A DNA stretch of 64,000 nt, from positions 186,001-250,000 of the forward strand of contig NZ_FMZV01000001.1 in NCBI RefSeq assembly GCF_900101475.1, given 5' to 3'. A program made the position numbers and the translations under genes. Shown here in pieces: positions 45,946 to 56,317 of this stretch (positions within the stretch are counted from its first letter, which is position 1; each line of letters begins with the position of its first letter). The notes under the pieces are model-generated. The model was given only the letters and a program-made list of their open reading frames with translations, was not told where the DNA came from and made no database searches. This DNA comes from Ruegeria marina (GTDB taxonomy: Bacteria > Pseudomonadota > Alphaproteobacteria > Rhodobacterales > Rhodobacteraceae).

Positions 45946-47790
45946 ATGGCCGCACGCGTCAAGAGCTTATCGAGAACCTTCGTCTGGATCCTCATGGGTC
46001 TGTTGATGGCCGGCCTTGCCGGGTTTGGAGCCGTGAACCTGAGCGGTACGGTCCGCACGGTGGCCACCGTGGGCGACGAGACGATCAGCGTCGACGACTA
46101 TGCCCGCGAACTGCAGCGCGAGATTCGCGGCATCGAGGCGCAGACCGGCCAAGCCCTGCAAATGAGCCAGGTGCGCGACCTGGGGATCGACCAGAATGTG
46201 CTGGCCCGCCTGGTGGCTATTGCAGCTCTCGACAACGAGGTTGCCGGTCTGGGGGTCTCGATCGGCGACGAGAACCTGCGCAAGGAGATCGTCCAGATCC
46301 CGTCCTTTCAGGGTGTCGACGGCAAGTTCGATCCCGAAGGCTATCGCTTTGCGCTCGACAACGCCGGGCTGAGCGAGGCCGAGTTCGAAGCCGATCTGCG
46401 CCGCGAATCGGCGCGCACCCTGGTTCAGGGCGCCATCATGGGTGGGCTTGCCATGCCCGAGACCTATGCCGAGACCCTTGCCCGGTTTGTCGGTGCCCGC
46501 CGCAGTTTCACCATGGCGACCGTTACCCCTTCGACGCTGGACGAACCGATAGCCGAACCCACTGACGCCGAGGTCGAAGCCTATTACGCCGAGCATCCCG
46601 AGCGGTTCATGCTGCCGCAGACAAAGCGTATCACTTATGCCCTGCTCTCGCCGGAGATGCTGCTCGACAGCGTCACGCTCGACGAGGGCGCGGTCCGGCG
46701 GCTCTATGAAAGCCGGGAAAGCGAATACCACCAGCCCGAGCGCCGCCTGGTCGAGCGCCTGGTCTTTGCCGACGACGAGGCCGCGGCAAGCGCCAAGGCA
46801 CAGCTGGAGGTCGGTGGAACCACGTTCGAGCAACTGGTTCAGGGCCGTGGCCTGCAACTGTCGGATGTCGATCTTGGTGACATGACCGCCGCCGACCTGG
46901 GCGCGGCTGCCGAAGCGGTCTTTGCGGCGGTCGTCGGCGATGTGGTGGGTCCCTTCCCGACGGATCTGGGGCCGGCCCTGTTCCGGGTCAATGGCACACT
47001 GGACGAACGCATCACCAGCTTTGAAAGCGTCGAGGGCGAATTGCGCGATGAACTGGCCGGCGAACAGGCCCGCCGCCAGATCGAGGCACAGGCCGAAACG
47101 CTGAACGACATGCTCGCTGGCGGCGCCACGCTCGAGGAACTGGCGCGGGAAACCGGAATGGAACTGGCACAGATCGACTGGGTCAATGACAGTTCCGAAG
47201 GGGTTGCCGCCTATTCCGGCTTCCGCGATGCCGCGACCGAGGTAACGGCCGAGGATTTCCCCGAGATCCGCTTTCTCGAAGACGGATCCGTCTTTGCCTT
47301 GCGCCTGGACGAAGAACTTTCCCCGCGCCCCGAACCGCTGGAAAGCGCGGGCGACCGCGTGGCCGCCGCCTGGATCGCGAACGAGACCGCGAAGGCGCTT
47401 GCAGACAAGGCCGCAACCATGGTGACGCGCCTGGCGACCGAAGGCGATTTCACGGCCCTCGGCCTGCCCTACCGGGTCGAGAACGCCCTGACCCGCACCG
47501 CCTACATCGACGGCACTCCGGTCGATTTCATGGAGCAGGTTTTTGCCATGGAGCCCGGAGATCTCAAGGTTATTGCCGGCACCGATGCAGCCTTCATCGT
47601 GCGTCTTGACGAGATCCTGCCCCCCGCCGAAACCGAGGAACTGGCGCAGATGAAACAGGCCCTCACCGCACAGATGAGCCAGGCGCTGGCCCAGAACATC
47701 TTTGATATCTATGTCCGTGACGCCCAGACCCGCGCCCAGCCCATGCTGGACCAGAGGGCGTTGAATGCGGTCCAGACAAGTTTCCAGTAA
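45946..47790 (+). CDS. ppiD: PpiD-like periplasmic peptidyl-prolyl isomerase/chaperone
   Basis: A 614-residue protein with an N-terminal membrane anchor (about 10-30: 'FVWILMGLLMAGLAGFGAVN') and a large periplasmic part. A SurA-like N-terminal chaperone domain ('VATVGDETISVDDYARELQREI' onward) precedes a parvulin-like region (about 230-330). The parvulin consensus is weak, as in PpiD, which helps fold outer-membrane proteins. Start 45946 follows AAGGGGG; the frame at 45868 has no signal. It is followed at 11 bases by trpE, an arrangement common in alphaproteobacteria. Confidence 0.87.
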   Translation: MAARVKSLSRTFVWILMGLLMAGLAGFGAVNLSGTVRTVATVGDETISVDDYARELQREIRGIEAQTGQALQMSQVRDLGIDQNVLARLVAIAALDNEVAGLGVSIGDENLRKEIVQIPSFQGVDGKFDPEGYRFALDNAGLSEAEFEADLRRESARTLVQGAIMGGLAMPETYAETLARFVGARRSFTMATVTPSTLDEPIAEPTDAEVEAYYAEHPERFMLPQTKRITYALLSPEMLLDSVTLDEGAVRRLYESRESEYHQPERRLVERLVFADDEAAASAKAQLEVGGTTFEQLVQGRGLQLSDVDLGDMTAADLGAAAEAVFAAVVGDVVGPFPTDLGPALFRVNGTLDERITSFESVEGELRDELAGEQARRQIEAQAETLNDMLAGGATLEELARETGMELAQIDWVNDSSEGVAAYSGFRDAATEVTAEDFPEIRFLEDGSVFALRLDEELSPRPEPLESAGDRVAAAWIANETAKALADKAATMVTRLATEGDFTALGLPYRVENALTRTAYIDGTPVDFMEQVFAMEPGDLKVIAGTDAAFIVRLDEILPPAETEELAQMKQALTAQMSQALAQNIFDIYVRDAQTRAQPMLDQRALNAVQTSFQ

Positions 47791-47801
47791 GGGGCCACAC
47801 C

Positions 47802-49313
47802 ATGGCGCTCACCCCTGATTTCGAAACCTTCGCCCGTGCTTACGAGGCCGGCGAGAACCAGGTCGTTTACACGCGACTGGCCGCGGATCTCGATACGCCG
47901 GTGTCGCTGATGCTCAAGCTGACCGGCGCGCAAAAGGACGCCTTCATGCTCGAATCCGTCACCGGTGGCGAGGTGCGCGGGCGCTATTCGATCATCGGGA
48001 TGAAACCGGACCTGGTCTGGCGTTGCCACGGGGCCACGTCGTCGCTCAACCGGTCGGCCCGGTTCGACCCTGACGCGTTCGAGGTCCAGGACGGCAATCC
48101 GCTGGCCAACCTGCGGGCGCTGCTGGCGGAAAGCCGTATCGCCCTGCCCGAGGACATGCCCCAGGCCTCGGCGGGTCTTTTCGGATATCTCGGCTATGAC
48201 ATGGTGCGTCTGGTCGAACATCTGCCCGACGTGAACCCGGACCCGCTGGGCCTGCCCGATGCGGTGATGATGCGGCCTTCGGTCGTTGCCGTGCTGGACG
48301 GGGTCAAGGGCGAGGTTGCGGTGGTCTCTCCGGCCTGGGTTAGCGACGGGCAGTCTGCGCGTGCCGCCTATGCGCAGGCGGCAGAGCGGGTGATGGACGC
48401 GGTGCGCGATCTGGAACGCGCCATGCCCGGCGAAAGCCGCGACCTGGGCGAAGCGCATGAGGCCGCGCCGCCGGTATCGAACTTCACCAAGGAGGGCTAC
48501 AAGGCGGCGGTCGAGAAGGCCAAGGAATACATCCGCGCCGGCGACATCTTTCAGGTTGTGCCGGCGCAGCGCTGGACGCAGGAGTTTCCGCTGCCGCCCT
48601 TCGCGCTCTACCGGTCGCTGCGGCGTACCAACCCCTCGCCCTTCATGTTCTATTTCAACTTCGGCGGTTTTCAGGTGGTGGGCGCCAGCCCCGAAATCCT
48701 GGTGCGCGTGTTCGGGCAGGAGGTTACGATCCGCCCGATCGCCGGCACTCGCCCGCGCGGCGCCACACCCGAAGAGGATCGCGCGCTCGAGGCCGACCTG
48801 CTGGCGGACAAGAAGGAACTGGCCGAACACCTGATGCTTCTGGATCTGGGCCGCAACGATGCCGGTCGAGTCAGCAGGATCGGCACCGTGCGCCCGACCG
48901 AGAAATTCATCATCGAGCGCTATTCCCACGTCATGCATATCGTGTCGAACGTGGTGGGCGAACTGGCCCCGGACAAGGACGCGCTCGACGCCTTCTTCGC
49001 CGGCATGCCCGCGGGGACGGTCAGCGGCGCGCCGAAGGTGCGCGCGATGCAGATCATCGACGAGCTGGAACCCGAGAAGCGCGGCATCTACGGCGGAGGC
49101 GTGGGCTATTTCAGCGCCGGTGGCGACATGGACATGTGCATCGCCCTGCGCACCGCGATCGTGAAGGATCGCAAACTCTATATCCAGGCCGGTGGCGGCG
49201 TGGTTTATGACAGCGACCCCGAGGCCGAGTTCATGGAAACCGTGCACAAATCCAACGCCATCCGGCGCGCGGCGGCGGACGCGGCGCGGTTCACCGGCAG
49301 CGGCAACCGCTGA
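47802..49313 (+). CDS. trpE: Anthranilate synthase component I
   Basis: A 503-residue chorismate-using enzyme making anthranilate with TrpG. 'FMLESVTGGEVRGRYSIIGM' (about 48-67) is the tryptophan-binding segment (LLES-type) for feedback inhibition. 'RRTNPSPFMFYFNFGG', 'IRPIAGTRPRGATPEEDRALEADLLADKKELAEHLMLLDLGRNDAGR' (about 310-355) and 'GTVSGAPKVRAMQIIDELEP' (about 405-424) are chorismate-binding signatures. It follows ppiD closely and is coupled to hutD by TGATG. trpGDC lie 2 kb away on the same strand, split by a minus-strand gene. Confidence 0.97.
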   Translation: MALTPDFETFARAYEAGENQVVYTRLAADLDTPVSLMLKLTGAQKDAFMLESVTGGEVRGRYSIIGMKPDLVWRCHGATSSLNRSARFDPDAFEVQDGNPLANLRALLAESRIALPEDMPQASAGLFGYLGYDMVRLVEHLPDVNPDPLGLPDAVMMRPSVVAVLDGVKGEVAVVSPAWVSDGQSARAAYAQAAERVMDAVRDLERAMPGESRDLGEAHEAAPPVSNFTKEGYKAAVEKAKEYIRAGDIFQVVPAQRWTQEFPLPPFALYRSLRRTNPSPFMFYFNFGGFQVVGASPEILVRVFGQEVTIRPIAGTRPRGATPEEDRALEADLLADKKELAEHLMLLDLGRNDAGRVSRIGTVRPTEKFIIERYSHVMHIVSNVVGELAPDKDALDAFFAGMPAGTVSGAPKVRAMQIIDELEPEKRGIYGGGVGYFSAGGDMDMCIALRTAIVKDRKLYIQAGGGVVYDSDPEAEFMETVHKSNAIRRAAADAARFTGSGNR

Positions 49314-49837
49314 TGCGGGTGCTGGACCCGCTCACCCTGGCTTCCGTTCCCTGGCGGAACGGTGGCGGTGTGACACGGGAGATCGCCGGCAATCCGCCGC
49401 TTTGGCGGCTCAGCCTGGCTGATGTGGCCAGCGAGGGGCCATTTTCGGTGTTTGCCGGGCTCCGACGGATCCTGACGGTGATCGAGGGCGCCGGGATGGA
49501 GCTGCATTTCGAACAGCGGACAGAACAGGCGCGGTTCGGCCAGCCTCTGAGCTTTTCGGGGGACGAGCCGATCGCCGGCAGGCTCCCCCACGGCCCGGTG
49601 CGTGACCTGAACCTGATATTCGATCCGGGTCAGGTCATCGCCTCGGTCGCGCCGGTCAGCGGTCCGCGTACCCTGCCCGTCTATACAGACGAGGTCGCTC
49701 TCCATGTTCTGAGCGGCCGGGCCGGTTGCGACGGCATGGACGTGACGGGGGGCCGGATGATCCTGCACCGCACGGCGCCGCTCGAGCTCGACCACGATAC
49801 TCTGGCGCTGCGCGTTACCGTGTCGCGCCGCCCCTGA
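49313..49837 (+). CDS. HutD-family protein
   Basis: A 174-residue cupin-like protein. 'SVPWRNGGGVTREIA' (about 11-25) and 'WRLSLADVASEGPFSVFAGLRRILTVIEGAGMEL' (about 31-64) match the HutD/Ves family. HutD sits in some histidine utilisation operons and its activity is unknown; no hut genes are near here. The start overlaps the trpE stop by one base (TGATG), so it is translated with trpE. Confidence 0.85.
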   Translation: MRVLDPLTLASVPWRNGGGVTREIAGNPPLWRLSLADVASEGPFSVFAGLRRILTVIEGAGMELHFEQRTEQARFGQPLSFSGDEPIAGRLPHGPVRDLNLIFDPGQVIASVAPVSGPRTLPVYTDEVALHVLSGRAGCDGMDVTGGRMILHRTAPLELDHDTLALRVTVSRRP

Positions 49838-49840
49838 CCC

Positions 49841-49897
49841 TTCATCTTTTCCGGAATGCTCTCGCCGAAGGCATCGCGCCCAGGGGCGCGATATCCT
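49841..49897 (+). repeat. Intergenic repeat-like element, copy F (diverged)
   Basis: TTCATCTTTTCCGGAATGCT resembles the repeat core but differs at several positions. It is followed by a strong hairpin ATCGCGCC-CAGG-GGCGCGAT. It lies directly after hutD and before the end of the convergent deacetylase gene. Confidence 0.5.
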
Positions 49898-51334
49898 CTA
49901 CTGCACACCCCTGGTCAGCACTGCCGAAATCGGCGCAAGCGCGACCCGTTCCACGCGGTCCTGCAACCCCCAGAGCAGGAGCGCCGATATCGTGTCCGGT
50001 CTCACCCGGCCAAGCATCACCACCGCGCCTTCCTGGCCTGCGCGGAACGCGGCCTGATCCAGGAACCTGCGCATCACTGTCGGAGTCTGGCCAGCCCCGT
50101 CGAAATCGCGAAAAACCACCGCCGCCGGCACGCCGTCCCGTGCCGCGAGCTTATAGACGGTGTTGAGCCCGTTGTCCTGCGTCAGCAAACCACGCCCTGT
50201 GTCCGCCGCGATCGCCGTCACCTGGTCCGAAAGCTCCCGGTTGCCCTGAATGCCGGTCCCGGTTCCTTCCAGAATACCGACCGTCTCGGGCAATTTGTTC
50301 AGCCAGACCGACAGCGAGACTTCGGCGTCCTGGGCTGTCGCGGTCGCGGCCAGATCCGTAATCAGCAGGACCTCGCTTCCGGCCTCGCGATACCGCGCCA
50401 TCTTGTCGGCGGCCTGCGGGTCATTCGGATCAAGCGCGAAACTCAGCGGGTAGGGAAAATCGCGCAAAGCCTCTCCGCCAAGCCCGTCCTCGTCGTCGAT
50501 AAGAACGATCGACAAAAGCGGCTTGTCGTCGGGATTCTCGAAATGCGCGGCGAAGTCCTCGATCGGGCGCGGCGCCTTTCCAAGTGCCGCTTCGGACATC
50601 TTGTTGCGTTCCGTCAGGGGAATCACCGGAGTACCCACCTGCGGTGTGGACGTGGTGCTGTCGTCCCCGATCTGTGGCAGGGCGGCGATTCGAGGCGGCG
50701 TTTCCTCCTCGGCTTCGGGCGCTACTGCGGGTTGCGTGTCCGGCACCGGCGTCGCATCGGTTTCCGGCGCGCTTGCGATTGGGGCGCCTTCCTGGGCGGG
50801 TTGCGTGTCGCTCGCGGTTTCGACATCCGGCGCCGTTTCGGGCACCGATGGCGCCGTTGCCTGCTGGGGCGCAGGGGTCGCAGGGAACGTGGGTTGCACG
50901 GGGGCCGAGGTACTGATGGACGGTTCCGCGCTATCCTGCGGCGTCAAGGGAGCATCGGTTTTCGGCGAGGGTTCGACCGGTGCGATCGTATCGACGGAAA
51001 CATCCGCCCCGGCGGCTTGCGCAGGTTCGTCGATCATGGAGGTGGCCGGGCCCACCACCGGTTTTTCGGGAGGTTGGGTATCGGCCTTGGACAGGGCAAC
51101 GGATTCGCCCGCCTCTTTCGCATCCGGCTGGCGTGGCGCCAGTTCGACCAGATCGGCATCGCGCCCGATTCCTGAGACATTCCCGGTCTCGGACGGAGCA
51201 TCCCCGCCCTGCGCCGCCGGAACGTCGCTTGCGACGTCGGGGCGCTTCGGCATCGGCGTGGACAGCGAAAGCCACACTCCGGCAATCACAATCAGGATTG
51301 CCCCCGTCAGGATACCTCCGAAATATCCGCCCAT
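49898..51334 (-). CDS. Divergent polysaccharide deacetylase family protein
   Basis: A 478-residue protein: an N-terminal membrane anchor (about 5-24, 'FGGILTGAILIVIAGVWLSL'), a low-complexity Pro/Ala/Thr/Glu-rich linker (about 30-240), and a C-terminal PF04748-type domain ('PLLSIVLIDDEDGLGGEALRDFPYPLSFALDPNDPQA', about 275-311, then 'VVMLGRVRPDTISALLLWGL'). It faces the periplasm and might act on cell-wall glycans; activity is unproven. Start 51334 places the anchor at the N-terminus. The gene is on the opposite strand between trpE-hutD and trpGDC. Confidence 0.85.
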   Translation of the reverse strand: MGGYFGGILTGAILIVIAGVWLSLSTPMPKRPDVASDVPAAQGGDAPSETGNVSGIGRDADLVELAPRQPDAKEAGESVALSKADTQPPEKPVVGPATSMIDEPAQAAGADVSVDTIAPVEPSPKTDAPLTPQDSAEPSISTSAPVQPTFPATPAPQQATAPSVPETAPDVETASDTQPAQEGAPIASAPETDATPVPDTQPAVAPEAEEETPPRIAALPQIGDDSTTSTPQVGTPVIPLTERNKMSEAALGKAPRPIEDFAAHFENPDDKPLLSIVLIDDEDGLGGEALRDFPYPLSFALDPNDPQAADKMARYREAGSEVLLITDLAATATAQDAEVSLSVWLNKLPETVGILEGTGTGIQGNRELSDQVTAIAADTGRGLLTQDNGLNTVYKLAARDGVPAAVVFRDFDGAGQTPTVMRRFLDQAAFRAGQEGAVVMLGRVRPDTISALLLWGLQDRVERVALAPISAVLTRGVQ

Positions 51335-51497
51335 CTCGTGAAGCCTCTTTAGATTAGTCTTGTTTCTAGTTTTTGCCTGTTGCACCCGTCTGCCCTTGAC
51401 GCTGCCGCGCAAGCCTGAACATGTAGGGGCGCGACCACTATAGCTTGGCTGGACCCCGTGCCACCAGCCCCTAATGCCCGACAGGACAAGGCCCAAG

Positions 51498-52079
51498 ATG
51501 CTGCTCTTGATCGACAACTACGACAGTTTCACCTACAACCTCGTACATTATCTGGGCGAACTGGGCGCCGAGATCGAGGTGCGCCGGAATGACGCGCTGG
51601 ATGTGCAGGAAGCGATGGCCCTGCGGCCTGCGGGAATCCTGCTGAGCCCCGGCCCCTGCGATCCGGATCAAGCCGGCATCTGCCTGGCACTGACCCAGGC
51701 GGCCGCAGAAACGCGCACCCCCCTGTTGGGCGTCTGCCTGGGGCACCAGACAATCGGCCAGGCGTTTGGCGGCAAGGTCGTGCGCTGCCACGAGATCGTG
51801 CACGGAAAGATGGGCAAGATGCATCATACCGGAAAGGGCCTGTTTGCAAGCCTGCCCTCGCCCTTCGAGGCGACGCGCTATCACTCGCTGGTGGTCGAAC
51901 GCGAAACCCTTCCGGAGTGCCTTGAAATCACCGCCCAACTGCAAGACGGCACGATCATGGGCCTGCAGCACAGGGACCTGCCCATTCACGGGGTGCAGTT
52001 CCACCCTGAATCGATCGCCTCCGAGCACGGGCATGCCCTGCTGAAGAACTTCCTTGACACGATGAAGGCTCCGGCATGA
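51498..52079 (+). CDS. trpG: Anthranilate synthase component II (glutamine amidotransferase)
   Basis: A 193-residue class I glutamine amidotransferase giving ammonia to TrpE. '[20 protein letters not shown]' opens it, the nucleophile Cys is in '[15 protein letters not shown]' (about 77-91), and the His-Glu pair lies in '[13 protein letters not shown]' (about 166-178). It may also serve p-aminobenzoate synthesis. Start 51498 is the family start, preceded by AAGGCCCAAG; the frame at 51474 adds eight odd residues. It overlaps trpD by four bases. Confidence 0.96.
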   Translation: MLLLIDNYDSFTYNLVHYLGELGAEIEVRRNDALDVQEAMALRPAGILLSPGPCDPDQAGICLALTQAAAETRTPLLGVCLGHQTIGQAFGGKVVRCHEIVHGKMGKMHHTGKGLFASLPSPFEATRYHSLVVERETLPECLEITAQLQDGTIMGLQHRDLPIHGVQFHPESIASEHGHALLKNFLDTMKAPA

Positions 52080-53095
52080 GCGACGCGCTGAAGCCATTGA
52101 TCGGCGCTGCTGCCGACCGTCCGCTGAGCCGGGCCGAGGCCGAGGCGGCCTTTACCATCCTGTTCGAAGGCGAGGCGACGCCCAGTCAGATCGGCGGCCT
52201 GCTGATGGCGCTCAGAACGCGTGGCGAAACGGTCGACGAATATGCCGCCGCCGCCGCCGTGATGCGGGCCAAGTGCAATGCCGTAATCGCGCCCGAGGGC
52301 GCGATGGATATCGTGGGCACCGGCGGCGACGGCAAGAACACCTTGAACATTTCGACCGCCACTGCCTTCGTCACCGCTGGCGCAGGCGTGGTGGTGGCCA
52401 AGCACGGCAACCGCAACCTGAGTTCCAAATCGGGCACGGCAGACCTGCAGTCACAGATGGGGATCAACGTGATGGTTGGCCCGAAAGTGGTTGAAAAGGC
52501 ACTGAAAGAGGTCGGTATCGGCTTCATGATGGCGCCCATGCACCATCCGGCCACGGCCCATGTAATGCCGACGCGCACCGAACTGGGCACACGCACCATC
52601 TTCAACATTCTCGGGCCGCTGACCAATCCGGCCGGTGTCAAGCGTCAGCTCACCGGCGCGTTTGCCCGGTCGCTGATCCGGCCCATGGCCGAAACGCTGG
52701 GCGTGCTCGGGTCGGACCGCGCCTGGTTGGTGCATGGCTCGGACGGAACCGACGAGATGACGATCACCGGCATCACCTGGGTTGCCGCGCTGGAAGACGG
52801 TCAGGTCAAGGAGGTCGAGTTGCACCCCGAAGACGCTGGCCTGCCCGCGCACCCGTTCGAGGCAATCATTGGCGGCACGCCCGAGCAAAACGCAACCGCG
52901 TTTCGCGCGTTGCTGGCCGGTGCGCCCTCGGCCTATCGCGATGCGGTGCTGCTGAACGCCGCTGCCGCCCTGGTGGTGGCCGAAACCGCCAGCGATCTGC
53001 GCGAAGGCGTTGCAATGGCGGCCGAGAGCATCGACAGCGGCAGGGCCCGCGCAAAGGTCGAAGCACTTGCCCGCATTACACAGGAACCCGCATGA
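52076..53095 (+). CDS. trpD: Anthranilate phosphoribosyltransferase
   Basis: A 339-residue enzyme joining PRPP to anthranilate. '[48 protein letters not shown]' (about 76-123) carries the PRPP-binding GTGGD and the 'KHGNR' Mg/anthranilate loop. '[38 protein letters not shown]' (about 150-187) is also typical. It overlaps trpG and trpC by four bases each, so the three are translated together. Confidence 0.96.
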   Translation: MSDALKPLIGAAADRPLSRAEAEAAFTILFEGEATPSQIGGLLMALRTRGETVDEYAAAAAVMRAKCNAVIAPEGAMDIVGTGGDGKNTLNISTATAFVTAGAGVVVAKHGNRNLSSKSGTADLQSQMGINVMVGPKVVEKALKEVGIGFMMAPMHHPATAHVMPTRTELGTRTIFNILGPLTNPAGVKRQLTGAFARSLIRPMAETLGVLGSDRAWLVHGSDGTDEMTITGITWVAALEDGQVKEVELHPEDAGLPAHPFEAIIGGTPEQNATAFRALLAGAPSAYRDAVLLNAAAALVVAETASDLREGVAMAAESIDSGRARAKVEALARITQEPA

Positions 53096-53904
53096 CCGAG
53101 ACTATCCTGGACAAGATCAAGACCTACAAGCTTGAAGAAGTGGCCGCCGACAAGGCCCGTGTACCGCTCTCGGCGGTTGATGCCGCGGCACGCGATGCCG
53201 GGCCTGTGCGCGGCTTCGCCAAGGCGTTGTCGCGCGCCACCCGCACCGGTTATGGCCTGATTGCCGAAATCAAGAAGGCCAGCCCGTCCAAGGGATTGAT
53301 CCGACCCGACTTCGAGCCGCCCGCACTTGCCCGCGCCTATGCTGCAGGCGGTGCAACCTGCCTTTCCGTGCTGACCGACACCCCCAGTTTCCAGGGAGCA
53401 AAGGAGTATCTGCCCGCTGCCCGCTTGGCCTGTAACCTGCCGGCTTTGCGCAAGGATTTCATGTACGACCCCTATCAGGTCGTCGAGGCGCGCGCCCTGG
53501 GGGCCGATTGCATCCTGATCATCATGGCCTCGGTGGATGACGCACAGGCCGCAGAGCTGGAACAGACCGCTATCGACTGGGACATGGACGTGTTGATCGA
53601 GGTCCATGACGAGGCCGAGCTGGAACGGGCCGCAAGGCTGGAAAGCCCGCTGATCGGGATCAACAATCGAAATCTCAAGACTTTCGAGACCTCACTGGAT
53701 ACCACGCGCCGGCTTTCGAAGCTGGTCCCCCCCGACCGAATGATCGTTTGCGAAAGCGGGCTGAACACGCCTGCGGACCTGGCGGACATGGCACGCTATG
53801 GCGCGCGTTGCTTCCTGATCGGCGAAAGCCTGATGCGGCAGGACGATGTCGCGGCGGCCACGCGGTCCCTGCTGGCGGAGCCGCTGATGCCGGGGGCAAT
53901 GTGA
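53092..53904 (+). CDS. trpC: Indole-3-glycerol-phosphate synthase
   Basis: A 270-residue TIM-barrel enzyme without a fused TrpF. '[16 protein letters not shown]' (about 55-70) holds the catalytic Lys and substrate-binding Ser. '[26 protein letters not shown]' (about 120-145), '[16 protein letters not shown]' and '[16 protein letters not shown]' (about 185-200) follow family order. It is coupled to trpD by ATGA and to moaC by TGATG. trpF, trpA and trpB are not in the window. Confidence 0.95.
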   Translation: MTETILDKIKTYKLEEVAADKARVPLSAVDAAARDAGPVRGFAKALSRATRTGYGLIAEIKKASPSKGLIRPDFEPPALARAYAAGGATCLSVLTDTPSFQGAKEYLPAARLACNLPALRKDFMYDPYQVVEARALGADCILIIMASVDDAQAAELEQTAIDWDMDVLIEVHDEAELERAARLESPLIGINNRNLKTFETSLDTTRRLSKLVPPDRMIVCESGLNTPADLADMARYGARCFLIGESLMRQDDVAAATRSLLAEPLMPGAM

Positions 53905-54377
53905 TGGCGCTGACCCATTTCGATGCCAAGGGCGATGCGCATATGGTCGACGTGTCCGACAAGGCGGTCACGGACCGGGTTGCCGTCGCCCGCGGCCATG
54001 TCGAGATGGCGACCGAGACGTTTACCCTGATCTCGGAAGGCCGCGCCAAGAAGGGCGACGTGCTGGGCGTGGCCCGGCTGGCGGGGATCATGGGCGCCAA
54101 GAAGACCCCGGACCTGATACCGCTGTGCCACCCCTTGCCGGTGACCAAGGTCGCGGTCGAACTGACCCTCGACCCCGATTTGCCGGGGGTCCAGATCGAG
54201 GCGACGGTCAAGACCACCGGGCAGACCGGGGTCGAGATGGAGGCGCTGACGGCGGTATCCACCGCGGCGTTGACGGTTTACGACATGGTCAAGGCCGTCG
54301 ATAAGGCGATGCAGATCGGCGGCATCCGCGTTGTCCTGAAGGATGGTGGAAAATCAGGACGTTACGAGGCTAAATGA
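53904..54377 (+). CDS. moaC: Cyclic pyranopterin monophosphate synthase
   Basis: A 157-residue enzyme of molybdenum cofactor synthesis, acting after MoaA. '[38 protein letters not shown]' (about 48-85) and '[28 protein letters not shown]' (about 110-137) contain the conserved Lys, His and Glu residues. Start 53904 overlaps the trpC stop by one base (TGATG). The frame upstream is inside trpC. moeA follows with an ATGA overlap. Confidence 0.96.
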   Translation: MALTHFDAKGDAHMVDVSDKAVTDRVAVARGHVEMATETFTLISEGRAKKGDVLGVARLAGIMGAKKTPDLIPLCHPLPVTKVAVELTLDPDLPGVQIEATVKTTGQTGVEMEALTAVSTAALTVYDMVKAVDKAMQIGGIRVVLKDGGKSGRYEAK

Positions 54378-55543
54378 TTACGGTCGAAGAAGCGCGGAAA
54401 CTGCTGCTGGGGCTGGTTTCTCCACTGGACAGCGAAGATGTGCCGCTGGCCGAAGCCGCCGGGCGGGTCCTTGCCGAAGATGCCGCGGCGACGCGGGATC
54501 AGCCACCGTTCGCCGCCTCCTCCATGGACGGCTATGCGCTCCAATCCGCCGAGGTCGAGCGCCATGCCATGTTCAAGGTCATCGGCGAAGCCGCCGCCGG
54601 GCACCGGTTCACCGGAACCGTCCGCGCCGGTCAGGCCGTGCGGATATTCACCGGCGCCCCGGTTCCTGAAGGGGCCAATTTCGTGGTGATTCAAGAGGAT
54701 GTCAAGCGCAAGGGTGACCTGATCACCATCACCGACGATCCAGGCACCAAGCCCAACATCCGTCCGGCGGGGGCCGATTTCCGTGTCGGTCAGACGATTT
54801 CGGCACCGCGCGTCTTGCGGCCCGAAGACATCGCCTTGCTCGCCGCGATGAACAGACCGTTCGTGCGTGTCTACCGCAAACCGGTTATCTCTCTGATCTC
54901 GACAGGCGACGAGTTGGTGATGCCAGGCGGCACGCCCGGCCCTGACCAGATCATTGCCTCGAACACCTTCGGTCTCAAGGCGCTGTTCGAAGGCAAGGGC
55001 GCGCATGTGCGATTGCTGCCGATCGCCCGCGACACCCACGGTTCGCTCAGGACTGCGCTCGGTCTGGCCGAGGGATCAGACCTTGTGATCACCATCGGGG
55101 GGGCATCGGTCGGAGATCATGATCTGGTCGAGGACGTTGCCGCCGACCTTGGCATGGAACGTTCATTCTACAAGGTGCGCATGCGCCCCGGAAAACCTCT
55201 CATGGCCGGTCGATTGAACGGGCGCGCGATGGTCGGATTGCCCGGAAACCCGGTATCGGCAATGGTTTGCGGATATATCTTCGTGTTGCCGATGGTGCGG
55301 CGCATGCTGGGGCTGGAAACGGATGTGTCTTTCCAGCACGCGACCCTGGCGGAGTCTTTGCCGGCGAACGGACCGCGCGAGCACTACATGCGTGCCATGG
55401 TGGAAAACGGGCGGATTACCGCGTTCGGAGATCAGGACAGTTCGCTCCTGTCCATCCTTGCCCAGGCGAACGCCCTTCTGATGCGCCCGCCGAACGACCC
55501 TGCCCTGGATGCCGGAACCCAGGTATTCTACGTGCCTTTATAG
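54374..55543 (+). CDS. moeA: Molybdopterin molybdenumtransferase
   Basis: A 389-residue enzyme that inserts molybdenum into adenylated molybdopterin. '[13 protein letters not shown]' (about 48-60), '[19 protein letters not shown]', the MoCF domain '[29 protein letters not shown]' and '[14 protein letters not shown]' (about 236-249) are hallmarks, and a C-terminal barrel domain follows. It is the last gene of trpGDC-moaC-moeA. The first ATG overlaps the moaC stop. lexA follows after a 78-base gap with its own promoter. Confidence 0.95.
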   Translation: MITVEEARKLLLGLVSPLDSEDVPLAEAAGRVLAEDAAATRDQPPFAASSMDGYALQSAEVERHAMFKVIGEAAAGHRFTGTVRAGQAVRIFTGAPVPEGANFVVIQEDVKRKGDLITITDDPGTKPNIRPAGADFRVGQTISAPRVLRPEDIALLAAMNRPFVRVYRKPVISLISTGDELVMPGGTPGPDQIIASNTFGLKALFEGKGAHVRLLPIARDTHGSLRTALGLAEGSDLVITIGGASVGDHDLVEDVAADLGMERSFYKVRMRPGKPLMAGRLNGRAMVGLPGNPVSAMVCGYIFVLPMVRRMLGLETDVSFQHATLAESLPANGPREHYMRAMVENGRITAFGDQDSSLLSILAQANALLMRPPNDPALDAGTQVFYVPL

Positions 55544-55559
55544 GTTGCTCAGGCCGCTG

Positions 55560-55588
55560 TTGACACAAAACAGGAACATGCGTAGAAC
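55560..55588 (+). promoter_or_regulatory. lexA promoter with LexA operator over the -10 box
   Basis: TTGACA (55560-55565), a 17-base spacer and TAGAAC (55583-55588) form a good sigma-70 promoter. The operator GAAC-ATGCGTA-GAAC (55574-55588) is the alphaproteobacterial SOS box (reverse of GTTC-N7-GTTC) and covers spacer and -10. LexA bound there would block its own transcription. Confidence 0.8.
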
Positions 55589-55621
55589 AAATGTAAACGC
55601 ATGGATCAATGAGGACGGGCA

Positions 55622-56317
55622 ATGCTGACCAAGAAGCAGTTGGATTTGCTGGAGTTCATTCACAAGCGGATGCAGAAGGATGGCGTTCCACCCAGTTTCG
55701 ACGAAATGAAACTGGCCCTGGACCTGCGATCGAAATCAGGCATTCATCGTCTGATCACGGCGCTTGAGGAACGAGGCTTCATCCGTCGCCTCGCCCATCG
55801 TGCAAGGGCGATCGAGATCGTGAAATTGCCTGAAAGCCTTGGCGGAGAACCTGTGGCGGGCTTCACGCCCCGGGTGATCGACGGGGATCGGCCGGACCAC
55901 CCGCGCCCGGCACAGGCCGAGGCGGTCGCGGTTCACGCAATCGAACTGCCGGTGATGGGACGTATCGCCGCCGGCGTGCCGATCGAAGCGATCAGCCATG
56001 TCTCGCATCAGGTCGCCGTTCCCGGCAGCATGATCGGTCAGGGCGATCACTATGCGCTCGAGGTGAAGGGCGACTCGATGATCGAGGCAGGGATCAACGA
56101 TGGTGACGTGGTGGTGATCCGCGAAACCTCCACCGCCAACAACGGCGATATCGTGGTTGCTCTGATCGAAGGCCACGAGGCGACGCTGAAACGGTTCTAT
56201 CGCCGGGGCGGCGGTATTGCCCTCGAAGCGGCGAACCCGGCTTACGAGACGCGCGTCTTTCCGGAAGGCAAGGTCAGCATCCAGGGCCGCCTGGTCGGGT
56301 TGATCCGCACCTATTGA
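55622..56317 (+). CDS. lexA: LexA repressor
   Basis: A 231-residue SOS repressor. The N-terminal winged helix-turn-helix includes '[31 protein letters not shown]' (about 38-68). The cleavage site is the Ala-Gly in '[12 protein letters not shown]' (about 115-126). The catalytic Ser is in '[19 protein letters not shown]' and the Lys in 'ATLKRFYRR' (about 190). An insertion of about 20 residues (85-105) lies before the cleavage region, common in this group. ATG 55622 follows AGGACGGGCA. It is convergent with comEC, whose end it overlaps by seven bases. Confidence 0.96.
   Translation: MLTKKQLDLLEFIHKRMQKDGVPPSFDEMKLALDLRSKSGIHRLITALEERGFIRRLAHRARAIEIVKLPESLGGEPVAGFTPRVIDGDRPDHPRPAQAEAVAVHAIELPVMGRIAAGVPIEAISHVSHQVAVPGSMIGQGDHYALEVKGDSMIEAGINDGDVVVIRETSTANNGDIVVALIEGHEATLKRFYRRGGGIALEAANPAYETRVFPEGKVSIQGRLVGLIRTY

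Noticed and set aside
51335-51497. Possible tryptophan leader peptide before trpG
   Set aside because: No frame with adjacent Trp codons and a start with ribosome-binding site was found.
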